Shown here: positions 35,106 through 44,015 of the stretch, one piece after another | How positions within the stretch are numbered: position 1 is the stretch's first letter | Layout: the number at the start of each line of letters is the position of its first letter | Origin: JAGNLM01 sp964439835 | Lineage (GTDB): Bacteria; Pseudomonadota; Gammaproteobacteria; JAABTG01 | Direction: 5' to 3' | Assembly: GCA_964439835.1 (NCBI GenBank) | Contig: CAYTPQ010000004.1 | Location: 1-64,000, forward strand | Length of the DNA: 64,000 nt | The notes under the pieces: model-generated | What the model was told of the DNA's origin: nothing | What the model saw: only the letters and a program-made list of their open reading frames with translations | Databases searched by the model: none | Position numbers and translations under genes: made by a program

Positions 35106-35615
35106 ATGAACCGAAGCGATTCCGCCCACATGGTCGAGCTGCTGGAACACACCCGCTGGGGGGGCCTGGCGACCGCAGGCGAAGAGGGGCCGCTGGCCTC
35201 CATGGTGGCCTGCGTGCCCCTGCCGGACCTTTCGGGCTTCGTCCTGCACCTGAGCTGGCTGGCCAAGCACACGGCAAATCTCGCGGCCCTGCCCCGGGCC
35301 TCGCTGGTCCTGAGCGAGCCTGACCCCGGGACGGGTGACCCCCAGACCCTCGCCCGCGTGACGATCTCGGGGGGGGTGGAGGCGGTGGCGCGCGACGACC
35401 CTCGCCACGCGGCGCTGGCGGCGGCGTATCTCTCCCGGTTGCCCTCGGCCGAGCCCCTGTTCGGCTTCGGCGACTTCTCCGTCTTCGTCCTGCGCGCGGA
35501 GGAGGTGAGCTACGTCGGCGGCTTCGCCCGGGCCTACGTGCTGGACCCCGAGGGGCTGGCCCGGGAGGTTTCGCGGGGCCGCGCCGCTCGGGCCGAAGGG
35601 CCCACGACGGCCTGA
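35106..35615 (+). CDS. HugZ-like pyridoxamine-phosphate-oxidase-fold protein
   Basis: The 169-aa protein has the split-barrel FMN-binding fold. GGLATAGEEGPLASMVACVP and LHLSWLAKHTANL are the family blocks seen in HugZ/HutZ-type heme-utilisation proteins and in FMN-binding relatives. It ends with VSYVGGFARAYVLDPEGL, also typical of that group. HugZ-type proteins have been linked to heme degradation, but the C-terminal heme-binding extension is missing here, so this may be a flavin- or heme-binding protein of other function. It lies between coq7 and the glycan block. Confidence 0.75.
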   Translation: MNRSDSAHMVELLEHTRWGGLATAGEEGPLASMVACVPLPDLSGFVLHLSWLAKHTANLAALPRASLVLSEPDPGTGDPQTLARVTISGGVEAVARDDPRHAALAAAYLSRLPSAEPLFGFGDFSVFVLRAEEVSYVGGFARAYVLDPEGLAREVSRGRAARAEGPTTA

Positions 35616-35629
35616 GGTTGCCGGGGACC

Positions 35630-36094
35630 GTGTCGCTCAGGCTGCGCAGTGGCTTGGACGGTGTCGCGGGCGACGGCGGCGCCCGCGCCCCGGCCCGCGT
35701 GTCCGTGCAGCCGTGGTGGCGCGTGCGCCTCGGCGAGTTCTTCGCCTTCGGGCTCGTCGGCGTCGTGGCGGCCCTGTTTCACTACGGGACCCTGATCGGC
35801 CTGGTCGAGCTTGGGGGCACCGGCCCGGTCCCGGCCTCGGCCGCGGGCTTCGTCGCCGGCGGGCTGGTGAGCTACTGGCTCAATTACCACTGGACCTTCC
35901 GCTCGACCCGGCACCACGGCACGGCCATGCCGACGTTCTTTCTGATCGCGCTCGTGGGGCTCGGTTTGAACACCCTGCTGATGGCCCTGCTGACGGGGTG
36001 GGTCGGCCTGCAGTACGTGCTCGCCCAGGTGCTCACCACTGCGGTGCTGCTGTTCTGGCACCTCCTAGCCAACCGGCGCTGGACCTTCTCGTGA
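35630..36094 (+). CDS. GtrA family membrane protein
   Basis: GtrA-type proteins are four-helix membrane proteins implicated in moving polyprenyl-linked sugars across the inner membrane. The hydrophobic segments are at about residues 30-50, 60-80, 95-115 and 122-142 from GTG 35630, with FAFGLVGVVAALFHYG opening the first and NYHWTFRS after the second. The C-terminal NRRWTFS is a family hallmark. The start is uncertain (TTG 35618, GTG 35630 or GTG 35699). The stop overlaps the methyltransferase start (GTGA), so the two are coupled. Confidence 0.85.
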   Translation: MSLRLRSGLDGVAGDGGARAPARVSVQPWWRVRLGEFFAFGLVGVVAALFHYGTLIGLVELGGTGPVPASAAGFVAGGLVSYWLNYHWTFRSTRHHGTAMPTFFLIALVGLGLNTLLMALLTGWVGLQYVLAQVLTTAVLLFWHLLANRRWTFS

Positions 36095-36843
36095 CCGCGC
36101 GGACCCTGCCCTCGACCTGGACGGAGTTCTTCGACGGCGACCACGCGATCTACGTCAACGCCCGCCATCTCCAGGCCCACTATGAGCGGCAGGCGCGGGA
36201 CCTGCTGCGGCTCCTGGAGGGGCGAGTCCGGCCGCGACTGCTGGACTTCGGCTGCGGCGACGCACTCGCCGCCCCGGAGCTGGCGGCCGTCGGTGCCGAG
36301 GTCTGGCTCTACGACGCTGCCCCCGCGGTGCGCGAGCGCCTGGCCCGCCGGTACTTCGGTGCGGCGGGGATCGTCGTCCTGGGGGAGGACGCCTGGGAGG
36401 CGCTTCCCGCCGGGAGCGTCGACGTCGCCCTGGTGAACTCGGTGCTGCAGTACCTGGACCGGGCGACCACGGAAGCCCTGGTGGGCAGGTTGGCCCGCCT
36501 GCTGGCCCCCGGCGGGGAGGTGGTCCTGGCGGACGTGGTCCCCCCCGGGTTCGGGCTCGCCGCCGACCTCTGGGCCCTGCTCGCCCCGGCGAGCCGTTAC
36601 GGCTTCCTCGGCCCCGCCCTGCGCGGTCTCGGCCGGACCTTCTTCTCCTCCTACCGGGAGCTGCGCCGCACGGCCGGCTTCTCCACCTGGTCGGCGGAGG
36701 CGATCCGGGACCTGGCGCACCGCAGCGGACTGGTCGCGCGCCGCTCCCCCTTCAACATCGGATTCAACCCGCGCCGGGCGACATTTCGGCTGCGGCCCGC
36801 CGGAGGTGAGACGTTGCCGGTCGCACCGAGGTCTGTCCCGTGA
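36091..36843 (+). CDS. class I SAM-dependent methyltransferase
   Basis: The 250-aa protein has a Rossmann-like methyltransferase core: motif I LLDFGCGDALAAPE (about 50-63), an acidic motif II end in VWLYDAAPA, and NSVLQYLD as motif IV. The late region lacks any recognisable substrate domain. Its position between a GtrA flippase-like protein and a GH17 membrane protein, with 4-nt overlaps on both sides, suggests it modifies a surface glycan or lipid carrier. Substrate is unknown. Start is GTG 36091. Confidence 0.85.
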   Translation: MTARTLPSTWTEFFDGDHAIYVNARHLQAHYERQARDLLRLLEGRVRPRLLDFGCGDALAAPELAAVGAEVWLYDAAPAVRERLARRYFGAAGIVVLGEDAWEALPAGSVDVALVNSVLQYLDRATTEALVGRLARLLAPGGEVVLADVVPPGFGLAADLWALLAPASRYGFLGPALRGLGRTFFSSYRELRRTAGFSTWSAEAIRDLAHRSGLVARRSPFNIGFNPRRATFRLRPAGGETLPVAPRSVP

Positions 36844-38435
36844 CCCAATCCCCGAGGGCTCTCCGCTCCAACGCCGCGTCACGTGCACTGGCCTTCGCTT
36901 ACGGCCTGGCGGTGGCGGCCGCCCTCGGCCTGGTAACCGTGTTCTGGTACGCGCTGGGGCGGCCGGTCAACCTGCCCGACGTGCTGTTGCCGGACGGGCG
37001 AATGCAGTGCGTGTCCTACACGCCGTTCCTGCGGGACCAGTCGCCGCTGCGCCCGTTCGTGATTCAACGCGAGCAGGTCTCCCGGGACTTCGCGCTCCTG
37101 TCGCGGTACTTCCAGTGCGTGCGCACCTACTCGGTCGTCGGCCTCGAGATGATCCCCGAGGTCGCGGCCGAGCACGGCCTGAAGGTGCTCCTGGGCGGTT
37201 GGGTCGGGGTGGACCCGGAGATGAGCGCGCGGGAGGTCGAAGGGCTGGTCGAGTTGGCCAACCGGTATCCGGACGTGGTCGCCGCGGTGATTGTCGGTAA
37301 CGAGGTGCTGCTGCGGCGCGAGCGCACGGGCGAGCAGATGGCGGAGCTGGTGCGCCAGGTCAAGGCGCGCGTTTCCCAGCCGGTCACCTACGCCGACGTC
37401 TGGGAGTTCTGGCGGAAGCACCCGGAGGTCGCGCCGGCGGTCGACTTCGTCACCATCCACCTGTTGCCGTACTGGGAGGACGACCCCTCGGGTATCGACC
37501 AGGCCCTGGCCCAGGTGCGCCGGGTGCGGGAGGAGATGGGCCGTCAGTTCGCCGACAAGCCGATCCTGATCGGCGAGACCGGCTGGCCGAGCGAAGGGCG
37601 CCAGCGCGAGACCGCCGTGCCGAGCCGGGAGAACCAGGCGCGGTTCGTGCGCGGCTTCGTGGCGCTCGCCGAGTCGCACGGTTGGCCCTACAACCTGATC
37701 GAGGCCTTCGACCAGCCCTGGAAGCGGGAGAAGGAAGGGGCGGTGGGTGGCTACTGGGGGCTGTTCGACACCGACCGGGTCGACAAGGGGGTGCTGGCGG
37801 GGCCGGTGTCCAACCTGCCCACCTGGTCCGCCTGGCTCGCCGCGTCTGTGGGGGTGGTCGCGGGGCTGCTCCTGTTGGCGGGGCTGCCGGGCCAACGGCG
37901 GGCGGTCGTGGCACCGCTGCTGGCCGCGGCCGGCGGTACCCTCGCGGTCTACCACCTGCACTACGGGACGGTCGCGGCCCGCAACGCCGCGGAGTGGGGG
38001 TGGATCGGCGCCGAGGCGTTGCTGTCCCTCGCGGCGACCCTCCTGCTGGTGCTCGCGGTCGCCCAGCCCGCGGGCGGGTGGCGCGGCGGGGTCCGGCGGA
38101 CCCTGGAACGGCACGCGGGGCTGCTCCTGCTGGGCCTCGGGTTCACCGCGGCGGTGGTGGCCCTGCAGCTCGCCTTCGAGCCGCGCTACCGGGACTTCCC
38201 CTTCGCCGTCTACCTGGTGCCGGCACTCGGCTTCCTCGGCCTCCGGGTTGCCCGCCAGGTCGAGTCCCGGGGGGCCGGCGTGGGCTGGCTCGGCGGGCTG
38301 CTGGTGCTCGCGGGGCCGGTCGTGCTGGTGCGCGAGACGCTGGTCAACGGCCCAGCGCTGGCCTGGGTCGCGGTCAGCCTGCTGCTGGCCGTGGCGCTGC
38401 TGTGGCCTGCCCGGTGGCCACCCGCGCCAGCCTGA
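36840..38435 (+). CDS. membrane-anchored glycoside hydrolase family 17-like protein
   Basis: GH17 enzymes act on beta-1,3-glucans, and bacterial members may be transglycosylases. The 531-aa protein has an N-terminal anchor (about 15-38), a catalytic domain (about 50-315) with acid/base Glu in VIVGNEVLLR (about 156) and nucleophile Glu in LIGETGWPS (about 245), and then about seven membrane helices (about 330-525). Similar GH17-plus-membrane forms occur with glucan synthases in proteobacteria. Start GTG 36840 overlaps the methyltransferase stop. Its last 62 nt overlap a convergent small gene. Together with the NdvA-like exporter at 13 kb, it hints at a beta-glucan product. Confidence 0.85.
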   Translation: MTQSPRALRSNAASRALAFAYGLAVAAALGLVTVFWYALGRPVNLPDVLLPDGRMQCVSYTPFLRDQSPLRPFVIQREQVSRDFALLSRYFQCVRTYSVVGLEMIPEVAAEHGLKVLLGGWVGVDPEMSAREVEGLVELANRYPDVVAAVIVGNEVLLRRERTGEQMAELVRQVKARVSQPVTYADVWEFWRKHPEVAPAVDFVTIHLLPYWEDDPSGIDQALAQVRRVREEMGRQFADKPILIGETGWPSEGRQRETAVPSRENQARFVRGFVALAESHGWPYNLIEAFDQPWKREKEGAVGGYWGLFDTDRVDKGVLAGPVSNLPTWSAWLAASVGVVAGLLLLAGLPGQRRAVVAPLLAAAGGTLAVYHLHYGTVAARNAAEWGWIGAEALLSLAATLLLVLAVAQPAGGWRGGVRRTLERHAGLLLLGLGFTAAVVALQLAFEPRYRDFPFAVYLVPALGFLGLRVARQVESRGAGVGWLGGLLVLAGPVVLVRETLVNGPALAWVAVSLLLAVALLWPARWPPAPA

Positions 38436-38775
38436 GCACCGCCAGCACCGCCGCTACTGCCCCCAGCCCCGCGTTGTAGAAGACCAGGGCTGCCGCGGCC
38501 GCGAGCAGGGCCAGCAACGCCAGCGCCCAGCCGGCACGCCCGGGCAGAACGGCGGCGGGCACGGCCAGGGCGAGGCTGGCGTACCCCAGGACGTTGAAGT
38601 GCATGGCCTTGCCCATGGCCTCGCGGAACAGGCAGACGAGGTCCGTGGGGCTCGCCACGCAGTGCGCGACCAGGCCGTCGGCCTCGATGTAGCGGAAGCG
38701 CAGGAAGTAGGCCAGGGCGAGCCAGGCGCCGACGGCGGCCACGACGGCCGCAGGAAGGACAAAGCGTCTTGTCAT
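38374..38775 (-). CDS. small hypothetical membrane protein
   Basis: I do not recognise this 133-aa protein. It has three or four hydrophobic helices (about 6-25, 60-80, 85-100 and 102-120), and between the first two a soluble loop with CVASPTDLVCLFREAMGK that contains two Cys. The ATG at 38775 is the natural start. Its last 62 nt lie antisense to the end of the GH17 gene, a notable tail-to-tail overlap. It lies 63 nt downstream of a GT-C-like membrane gene, also leftward. Confidence 0.65.
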   Translation of the reverse strand: MTRRFVLPAAVVAAVGAWLALAYFLRFRYIEADGLVAHCVASPTDLVCLFREAMGKAMHFNVLGYASLALAVPAAVLPGRAGWALALLALLAAAAALVFYNAGLGAVAAVLAVLRLARVATGQATAAPRPAAG

Positions 38776-38838
38776 TGGTTCTTAAACCGCTATCTCTGAG
38801 CTGTCGCCTTCGCCCACGGATAAAGATTGCCTTTCGCC

Positions 38839-40344
38839 TCAATCCGGCCCGAACTTCGCCAGGCCGAGGTGTCGGTAGCCCCCGCAGTCCTCGGCCCGGG
38901 AGCGCTCCCGCAGCGCGTAGTGGAGCGGCGGGTGGAAGTGGGACGAGTACAGGAACGTCCACGGCTCGTGGCTGAAGCAGACGCGGTCGCCGTCACCGAT
39001 CTTGGCCAGGATGGTCTTGTCGACCTTCACGTCCACCAGGCGCTCGACCGGGTAGGGGCGGGGGTCTAGGTAGGCACCGCGGCTCACGGCCACGGCCAGC
39101 CCCAGCGCGGCGAGCGCCGCCAGCCCGACACTGCGGCGGTTGACCCAGGTCCCCGCAGCGGAGGTCTCCAGCCGGCCGGTCAGGTAAAGGTTGAGGGAGA
39201 CCAGGACCACCATCCAGAACATTGTGTAGCGCAGCTCGTGGGACTGGGGCACCACGGCGACCACGGGCGAGGCCAGCAGCATCACGATCGCCGCGGCCCA
39301 GGCCTCGCGTGTGCGCAGCCGCAGGACCAGGTAGGTCAGCAGCAGGAGGCTGAAGGCGACGTAGGGCGCGGAGTAGCCGCCCATCATGGTGCCGGTCGAT
39401 CCGTGGGGCATGAACTGGTCCACGGTCCAGCGCCTGGGGTCGGAGAAGGGGCGCACGCCGACCTCGAAGAGGGACAGCAGCCAGCGCTGTGCCGACGGCG
39501 CCTCCTCCAGGTAAACCGGCACGAAGCGGATCGAGGCCATCTCCTTCTCGGCGGGTAGGACCTCCGGGCCCTCCAGGGTCACCCCGAGCACCTGCATCTG
39601 GATCGGATAGACGGGATTGCCGTGGACGACCAGGTTCTTCAGGGGCACTGCAAAGATGAGGGCCAGGGCGAGGCCGGCGGCCACCAGCCGTCCGGCGCCG
39701 CCGGCGTGGACCAGGGCGCCGCGTCGGTCGGCCCGGGCGACCCAGAGCAGCCGCGCCCCGGCCAGTGCCAGCGGAATGGGCAGGAGCGGCACGAGCTGGA
39801 ACTTGACGTTGCCCGCCAGGGCCGCCGCCAGGCCCATCAACAGGACGTTATCCCGCGTTGCGAACCCGGGGCGCACGTAGAGCAGGTAGGTCATCAGGAC
39901 GAGCACGGCGAAGGCCAGGTTCGAGGGTAGGTCCACGTAGCCGGCGGTGGCGTGGATGTGCACCAGGGGGATCGCCGCGAGGGCGATCAGTCCCAGGTGC
40001 CAGGGGATCTGGAAATAGGCTCGCAGGAATCCGACGAACAGGGCCAGGCTCGCCAGGGCGGGCAGGCTCGCGGTCTCCGGCCGCCCGGTGGCCCAGAGCA
40101 GGAACCCCTGGAGCCACTCGCCGAGCAGGGGCACCCCGTCGTAGCGGTCCTCCAGGTAGGCGGGCATGCCGAACGCGGCCTCGGGCACGACGCCCCAGAG
40201 GCGGGCCGCGAACGGCAGGTGGTACATCCAGGTGTCCCAGCTCTGGTCGACCCGGAACACTGCGCGCACGACCCAGAGCGAGAGGACGCTGATCGCCGCG
40301 GCCTGAAGCAGCCGGTCAACCTTGCGGGCGGGGCTCGGTGCCAT
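38839..40344 (-). CDS. GT-C-like polytopic membrane protein
   Basis: This is a roughly 501-aa protein with about ten or more helices. The N-terminal loop carries DQSWDTWMYHLPFAARLWG, which resembles the acidic first-loop motif of GT-C glycosyltransferases using polyprenyl-phosphate sugars. The C-terminal part is a soluble region ending FHPPLHYALRER. No exact family is recognised. Start is ATG 40344; an ATG at 40365 is seven codons upstream. It is 36 nt downstream of a second GT-C-like gene on the same strand, so the two are probably co-transcribed. Confidence 0.7.
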   Translation of the reverse strand: MAPSPARKVDRLLQAAAISVLSLWVVRAVFRVDQSWDTWMYHLPFAARLWGVVPEAAFGMPAYLEDRYDGVPLLGEWLQGFLLWATGRPETASLPALASLALFVGFLRAYFQIPWHLGLIALAAIPLVHIHATAGYVDLPSNLAFAVLVLMTYLLYVRPGFATRDNVLLMGLAAALAGNVKFQLVPLLPIPLALAGARLLWVARADRRGALVHAGGAGRLVAAGLALALIFAVPLKNLVVHGNPVYPIQMQVLGVTLEGPEVLPAEKEMASIRFVPVYLEEAPSAQRWLLSLFEVGVRPFSDPRRWTVDQFMPHGSTGTMMGGYSAPYVAFSLLLLTYLVLRLRTREAWAAAIVMLLASPVVAVVPQSHELRYTMFWMVVLVSLNLYLTGRLETSAAGTWVNRRSVGLAALAALGLAVAVSRGAYLDPRPYPVERLVDVKVDKTILAKIGDGDRVCFSHEPWTFLYSSHFHPPLHYALRERSRAEDCGGYRHLGLAKFGPD

Positions 40345-40380
40345 GGCCGGATTGTAGGCCGGCACGGACGCAGGTGCGTG

Positions 40381-41934
40381 CTAGTCGAGGGTGCCCGCGA
40401 CCGACAGCACCGCGCCGTCCTCCTCCGTGCGCACCAGGATCTCGCCGTGCCCCTGGAGCCGGCAGCGTACCTTGGAGAGCGCGACGAAAAGGTCACCTGA
40501 GCGGGCCGTCCTTGCGTCGACCACCTGCCAGGCCTCCGGCACGTAGGGCCGCACACTGTCGTAGGGACCGCAGACCACCACCCGCAGGGGGCGTTCCAGC
40601 ACCGCCTCGCCGCGGGTGGCGACCACCTCCTCTACCAGGCGCTCGCTGGTCTCCTTGAGGGAGCTGCCCCAGAAATCGAGCTCGAAGCGCCCGGCCGCAC
40701 CGCTCACCCCACCGGCGACGGCGTTGTAGAGGATGTACTGGTGCGGGTGAACCTGAATGAACTCGCCGATCTGCAGGGCAAGCCAGGTCAGGCCCAGTCC
40801 CACCAGCCCCTCGCGGACCCGCCGCCAGGGGATGCGGTCCCACAGGCGGTCCAGGGTGGCGGCGGCGATGACGGCCATCAGCGGCACTAGGAATAGAAAG
40901 TGCCGCAGGCCGTCGTAGAGCACGGTCCCCGTTCCGATCACCAGCACGAGCGGCAGTACCGCGGCGACGCCGACCAGGAGCCAGCCGGCGCGACTGACCG
41001 ACGCCCGCCCCCGGGAGCCCACGGCGAGCAGGGGGGTGAGGGCAAGCCCCGCCAGGATCGGGAGCGGCAGGCGTACCAGCAGCATCCCCGGCAGGTAGTG
41101 CCAGGGCAGGTCGGTGCTGTGGACCAGCTCGCCGGCGTACACGAACGTCGTGTTGTGGGGGAAGTGGGAGAACGTGTGCGCTGCCAGCAGCGGGTTCGCG
41201 ACTGGGGCCTGCTGGACCCAGGGCCAGAAGACCAGGATCACGCCCCAGGCGAGGAGGGGCGCGGGGGCCAGAGCGGCGGTGGTCCAGCCGGTCTCACGCA
41301 GCCCGGGTCGCCAGCCTGCGGCGCGGACGCGGGTCACGCTCCAGGCAACGAGCAGAAGACCGGCGTAGACGAACAGCAGACCGCCGACCACTCGAGTCGC
41401 CACGGCCAGCCCGGCCACCGTGCCGAACGCGAGGACCGTGCCTGGGCTGGGGCGGGGCAGTTGAGCGCCGAGCCGCAGCAAGAGGTAGGTGCCCCAGGTC
41501 ATCGCGGTCGCGAAAGGGATGTCCTTGGGGTTGTTGTACATGTGCCCGTACCAGTCGGGGGCGGTGGTCAGCAGCAACAGGGCCAGGAACCCTGCGCGGG
41601 GGCCCGCCAGCTCGCGGGCCAGCCGCCACGCCCCGACCAGGCCGAGCAGCCCGACCAGGGCATTCAGCAGGTGCCGGGTCTCGTACTCTCCGAGCGGCGA
41701 GACGGTGTTCACCAGCGCGGCGATCAGGTCGAACGCCGCGCCGTACAGGTACAGGTCGAAGTAGCCGAAGACCGAGCGGTCCGCCCCCAGCGTCCGGTAA
41801 TACTCGAGGGCGAGCTCGCCGTAGCGGTTCTGCCGCGGCTCGTCCCAGGTCACGCCGTAGTCCAGAAAGGTGAAGAGGATGAGTGCGGCCACCACCAGCA
41901 ACAGGGCGCGGCTGGCCCCGTCCCAGCCAGTCAT
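40381..41934 (-). CDS. GT-C-like polytopic membrane protein
   Basis: This is a 517-aa multi-helix protein. The N-terminus has one helix followed by a loop with GVTWDEPRQNRYGELALEYY, an acidic first-loop motif typical of GT-C transferases. LLTTAPDWYGHMYNNPKD is a second luminal-side loop block. The C-terminal soluble part, with RVVVCGPYDSVRPYVPEAW, may bind the acceptor. Start is ATG 41934; GTG 41985 is possible, and neither has a good ribosome site. The 200-base stretch upstream to the MITE-like element shows no gene. Together with its neighbour it probably transfers sugars to a surface polymer or lipid. Confidence 0.7.
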   Translation of the reverse strand: MTGWDGASRALLLVVAALILFTFLDYGVTWDEPRQNRYGELALEYYRTLGADRSVFGYFDLYLYGAAFDLIAALVNTVSPLGEYETRHLLNALVGLLGLVGAWRLARELAGPRAGFLALLLLTTAPDWYGHMYNNPKDIPFATAMTWGTYLLLRLGAQLPRPSPGTVLAFGTVAGLAVATRVVGGLLFVYAGLLLVAWSVTRVRAAGWRPGLRETGWTTAALAPAPLLAWGVILVFWPWVQQAPVANPLLAAHTFSHFPHNTTFVYAGELVHSTDLPWHYLPGMLLVRLPLPILAGLALTPLLAVGSRGRASVSRAGWLLVGVAAVLPLVLVIGTGTVLYDGLRHFLFLVPLMAVIAAATLDRLWDRIPWRRVREGLVGLGLTWLALQIGEFIQVHPHQYILYNAVAGGVSGAAGRFELDFWGSSLKETSERLVEEVVATRGEAVLERPLRVVVCGPYDSVRPYVPEAWQVVDARTARSGDLFVALSKVRCRLQGHGEILVRTEEDGAVLSVAGTLD

Positions 41935-42135
41935 GGATGCCGGAAGCCGGAAGGGTCGGGAGCTGGAGACGGCGACGGTGCTCACGGGGGTAACGTTCTG
42001 GGTTGGCTGCGTCGGATCGGTGCACGGCCTAGGGTATCTCCGGCCGGACGCGCCAATGTAGTGCGAGTCCCTTACAGCGACAAGACGGGGCGTTGATCCA
42101 CTTCGCAATTCTGGCGAAAGCCGTCGGAGGGTTAG

Positions 42136-42287
42136 CAGGGTGTTGAAGAACACCCTACTAACGCGGTTTAGGGATGTCCCGCCCGCGAATCAAACACGCA
42201 AGTATTTGATTTGTCGTCGCCGAGCCCGGACATGTGCCGGACTCGGCGCGTTGAAAAAGGGCAGGAAAGCCGTTTTTCAACAACTTG
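42136..42287. mobile_element. MITE-like element, 152 bp
   Basis: The ends are imperfect inverted repeats: CAGGGTGTTGAAGAAC at the left, and at the right the complement of CAAGTTGTTGAAAAAC. They are flanked by TTAG on both sides (42132-42135 and 42288-42291), a likely target duplication. The element is richer in A+T than its surroundings, holds no ORF of note, and has internal hairpins (for example CGCCGAG/CTCGGCG around 42225-42250 and AATCAAA/TTTGATT). It is non-autonomous; no related transposase is visible in the window. Confidence 0.75.
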
Positions 42288-43286
42288 TTAGGGGACCTCC
42301 AGGATCAGCTTGCCGGTCACCCCGCCGCGCTCGATCGTGCGGTGGGCCTCGGCGGCCTCGGAGAGTGGGAAGCGCCCGCTGACGTGGACCCGCAGGTGCC
42401 CGGCGTCCATCAGGTGCGCGCAATGGGTCAGGATGTCCGCCTGGTGGCCCAGGGCGTCCTCGAGCCCGTCGTACATCGGCGTCAGCATCAGCTCCAGGCT
42501 GATACGGAGGTTGCGCAGCCTCGCCACCTTCCAGTCCGTTTCCGCGGGCGGCTGCAGCAGCGTCACCAGGTCGCCGTAGTGGCGCACGGCCGGGAAGGTC
42601 TTGGTGAAGGTCGTCCCACCTACCGTGTCGAGTGCGATGTCGACGCCTATCCCATCGGTCCAGCTGAGCACCGCGTCATCGAAGTCGACCTCCCGGTAGA
42701 GCACCGCCTCCTCGGCGCCGAGGGAGCGGACGAAGTTGGCCTTGGCTTCGCTGCCGACCGTGGTGCAGACGCGACAGCCGGCCCGGCGGGCGAGTTGCAC
42801 CGCGACGTGCCCGACCCCGCCCGCGCCCGCGTGCACCAGCACCGTCTGGTCCGCGTGCACGCGGCCGCGGTCGTACAGCGACTCCCAGGCGGTGACCAGC
42901 ACGAGCGGTGCGGCGGCGGCCGTCGCGAAGTCGACGGACCGGGGTTTGGCGGCGGCGTGCCGCTCGTCGACCACGGTGTACTCGGCGTAGCAGCCGGTCT
43001 CCGCGCCGATCCCGCCGCTGCAGAAGTAGACCTCGTCGCCGACCCGAAAGCGGCGCACCTCGGCGCCGACCGCCTCGACCACGCCTGCCCCGTCGCAGCC
43101 GAGCACCGCCGGCATCCGCTCGGGGTAGAAGGTCCCCCGGCTGCGCAGCTTGGTGTCCACGGGGTTGACGCCGGCCGCAAGCAGACGGACCCGCAGGTCG
43201 CGCGGACCGCGCAGCTCCGGCAGGGGCCGCTCGCGCAGCTCGAGGACCTCGGGCCCACCGGTGGCCGTCATCACCATCGCTTTCAT
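42288..43286 (-). CDS. zinc-type alcohol dehydrogenase / NADPH quinone oxidoreductase
   Basis: This is a medium-chain dehydrogenase/reductase of the quinone-oxidoreductase branch, 332 aa. The N-terminal half has VLGCDGAGVVEAVG and GDEVYF; the nucleotide-binding motif is LVHAGAGGVGHVAVQLAR (about 147-164). Catalytic-zinc ligands in the usual positions are not evident, which fits the zinc-independent quinone-oxidoreductase group. The ATG at 43286 has AGGAGG 8 nt upstream. The stop codon lies in the TTAG repeat at the edge of the MITE-like element. The substrate is unknown; the gene appears monocistronic. Confidence 0.88.
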   Translation of the reverse strand: MKAMVMTATGGPEVLELRERPLPELRGPRDLRVRLLAAGVNPVDTKLRSRGTFYPERMPAVLGCDGAGVVEAVGAEVRRFRVGDEVYFCSGGIGAETGCYAEYTVVDERHAAAKPRSVDFATAAAAPLVLVTAWESLYDRGRVHADQTVLVHAGAGGVGHVAVQLARRAGCRVCTTVGSEAKANFVRSLGAEEAVLYREVDFDDAVLSWTDGIGVDIALDTVGGTTFTKTFPAVRHYGDLVTLLQPPAETDWKVARLRNLRISLELMLTPMYDGLEDALGHQADILTHCAHLMDAGHLRVHVSGRFPLSEAAEAHRTIERGGVTGKLILEVP

Positions 43287-43493
43287 TTCGGCGTCCTCCT
43301 GGGGCACGGCGAGCGGTCGCAGGTCGGGGGCAGTGCCCGCGCAGGTCTCTTCCGGGCGCTTGTCTCAGGGCCGCAGCCGCCGCGGGCTGTTCTGGCGCGC
43401 GGAGCATACACAATCGGATCTGGGCGGCATACCATTTCGGGTGGGCCCCACTTGGCCGGGGCGGTGGGCGAAGAGGGAGGCGACGCAGGGGCG

Positions 43494-44015
43494 GTGGGCA
43501 CCGAGGTCGAGCGTAAGTTCCTGGTCACGGGTGACGCTTGGCGCGAGGGCGTCCGGGACGCCCTGCGTTTTCGCCAGGGGTATCTCCCGGGGATCGAGAC
43601 CGCGTCGGTCCGGGTACGGGTGTCGGGCGACCGGGCCTGGCTCAATATCAAGAGCGCAACGCTGCTCGTCAGCCGTCTGGAGTTCGAGTATCCGATCCCG
43701 CTGGCCGACGCCGAGGAGATCCTGGACACGCTCTGCGAGCGCCCGCTGATCGAGAAGACCCGCTACCACGTCCCCCACGCCGGACACCTCTGGGAGGTGG
43801 ACGTCTTCGAGGGCGAGAACGCGGGGCTCGTGGTCGCGGAACTGGAGCTGGCGAGTCCGGACGAGCCCTTCGAGCGGCCGCCCTGGGTCGGGGCGGAGGT
43901 CTCCCACGACCGCCGCTATTACAACGTCTCGCTGGTGCGTCACCCCTATCGTGACTGGGCCGACCGGACCCCCGCGGCCTCCGCCGATGGACCCGGGGGC
44001 AGCGGTTCCGCCTGA
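43494..44015 (+). CDS. CYTH domain protein
   Basis: CYTH (triphosphate tunnel metalloenzyme) proteins bind triphosphates; bacterial members include tripolyphosphatases and class IV adenylate cyclases. The 173-aa product has the signature ExExK as EVERKFLV at its very start (residues 4-11). Alternating basic and acidic strands follow (RFRQGYL, SVRVRVSGDRAWLNIKS, IEKTRYHV, WEVDVFEGENAGLVVAELEL), as expected for the tunnel. I chose GTG 43494, which puts ExExK at the N-terminus; GTG 43464 is possible. The end overlaps the SGNH gene by 29 nt. Confidence 0.85.
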   Translation: MGTEVERKFLVTGDAWREGVRDALRFRQGYLPGIETASVRVRVSGDRAWLNIKSATLLVSRLEFEYPIPLADAEEILDTLCERPLIEKTRYHVPHAGHLWEVDVFEGENAGLVVAELELASPDEPFERPPWVGAEVSHDRRYYNVSLVRHPYRDWADRTPAASADGPGGSGSA

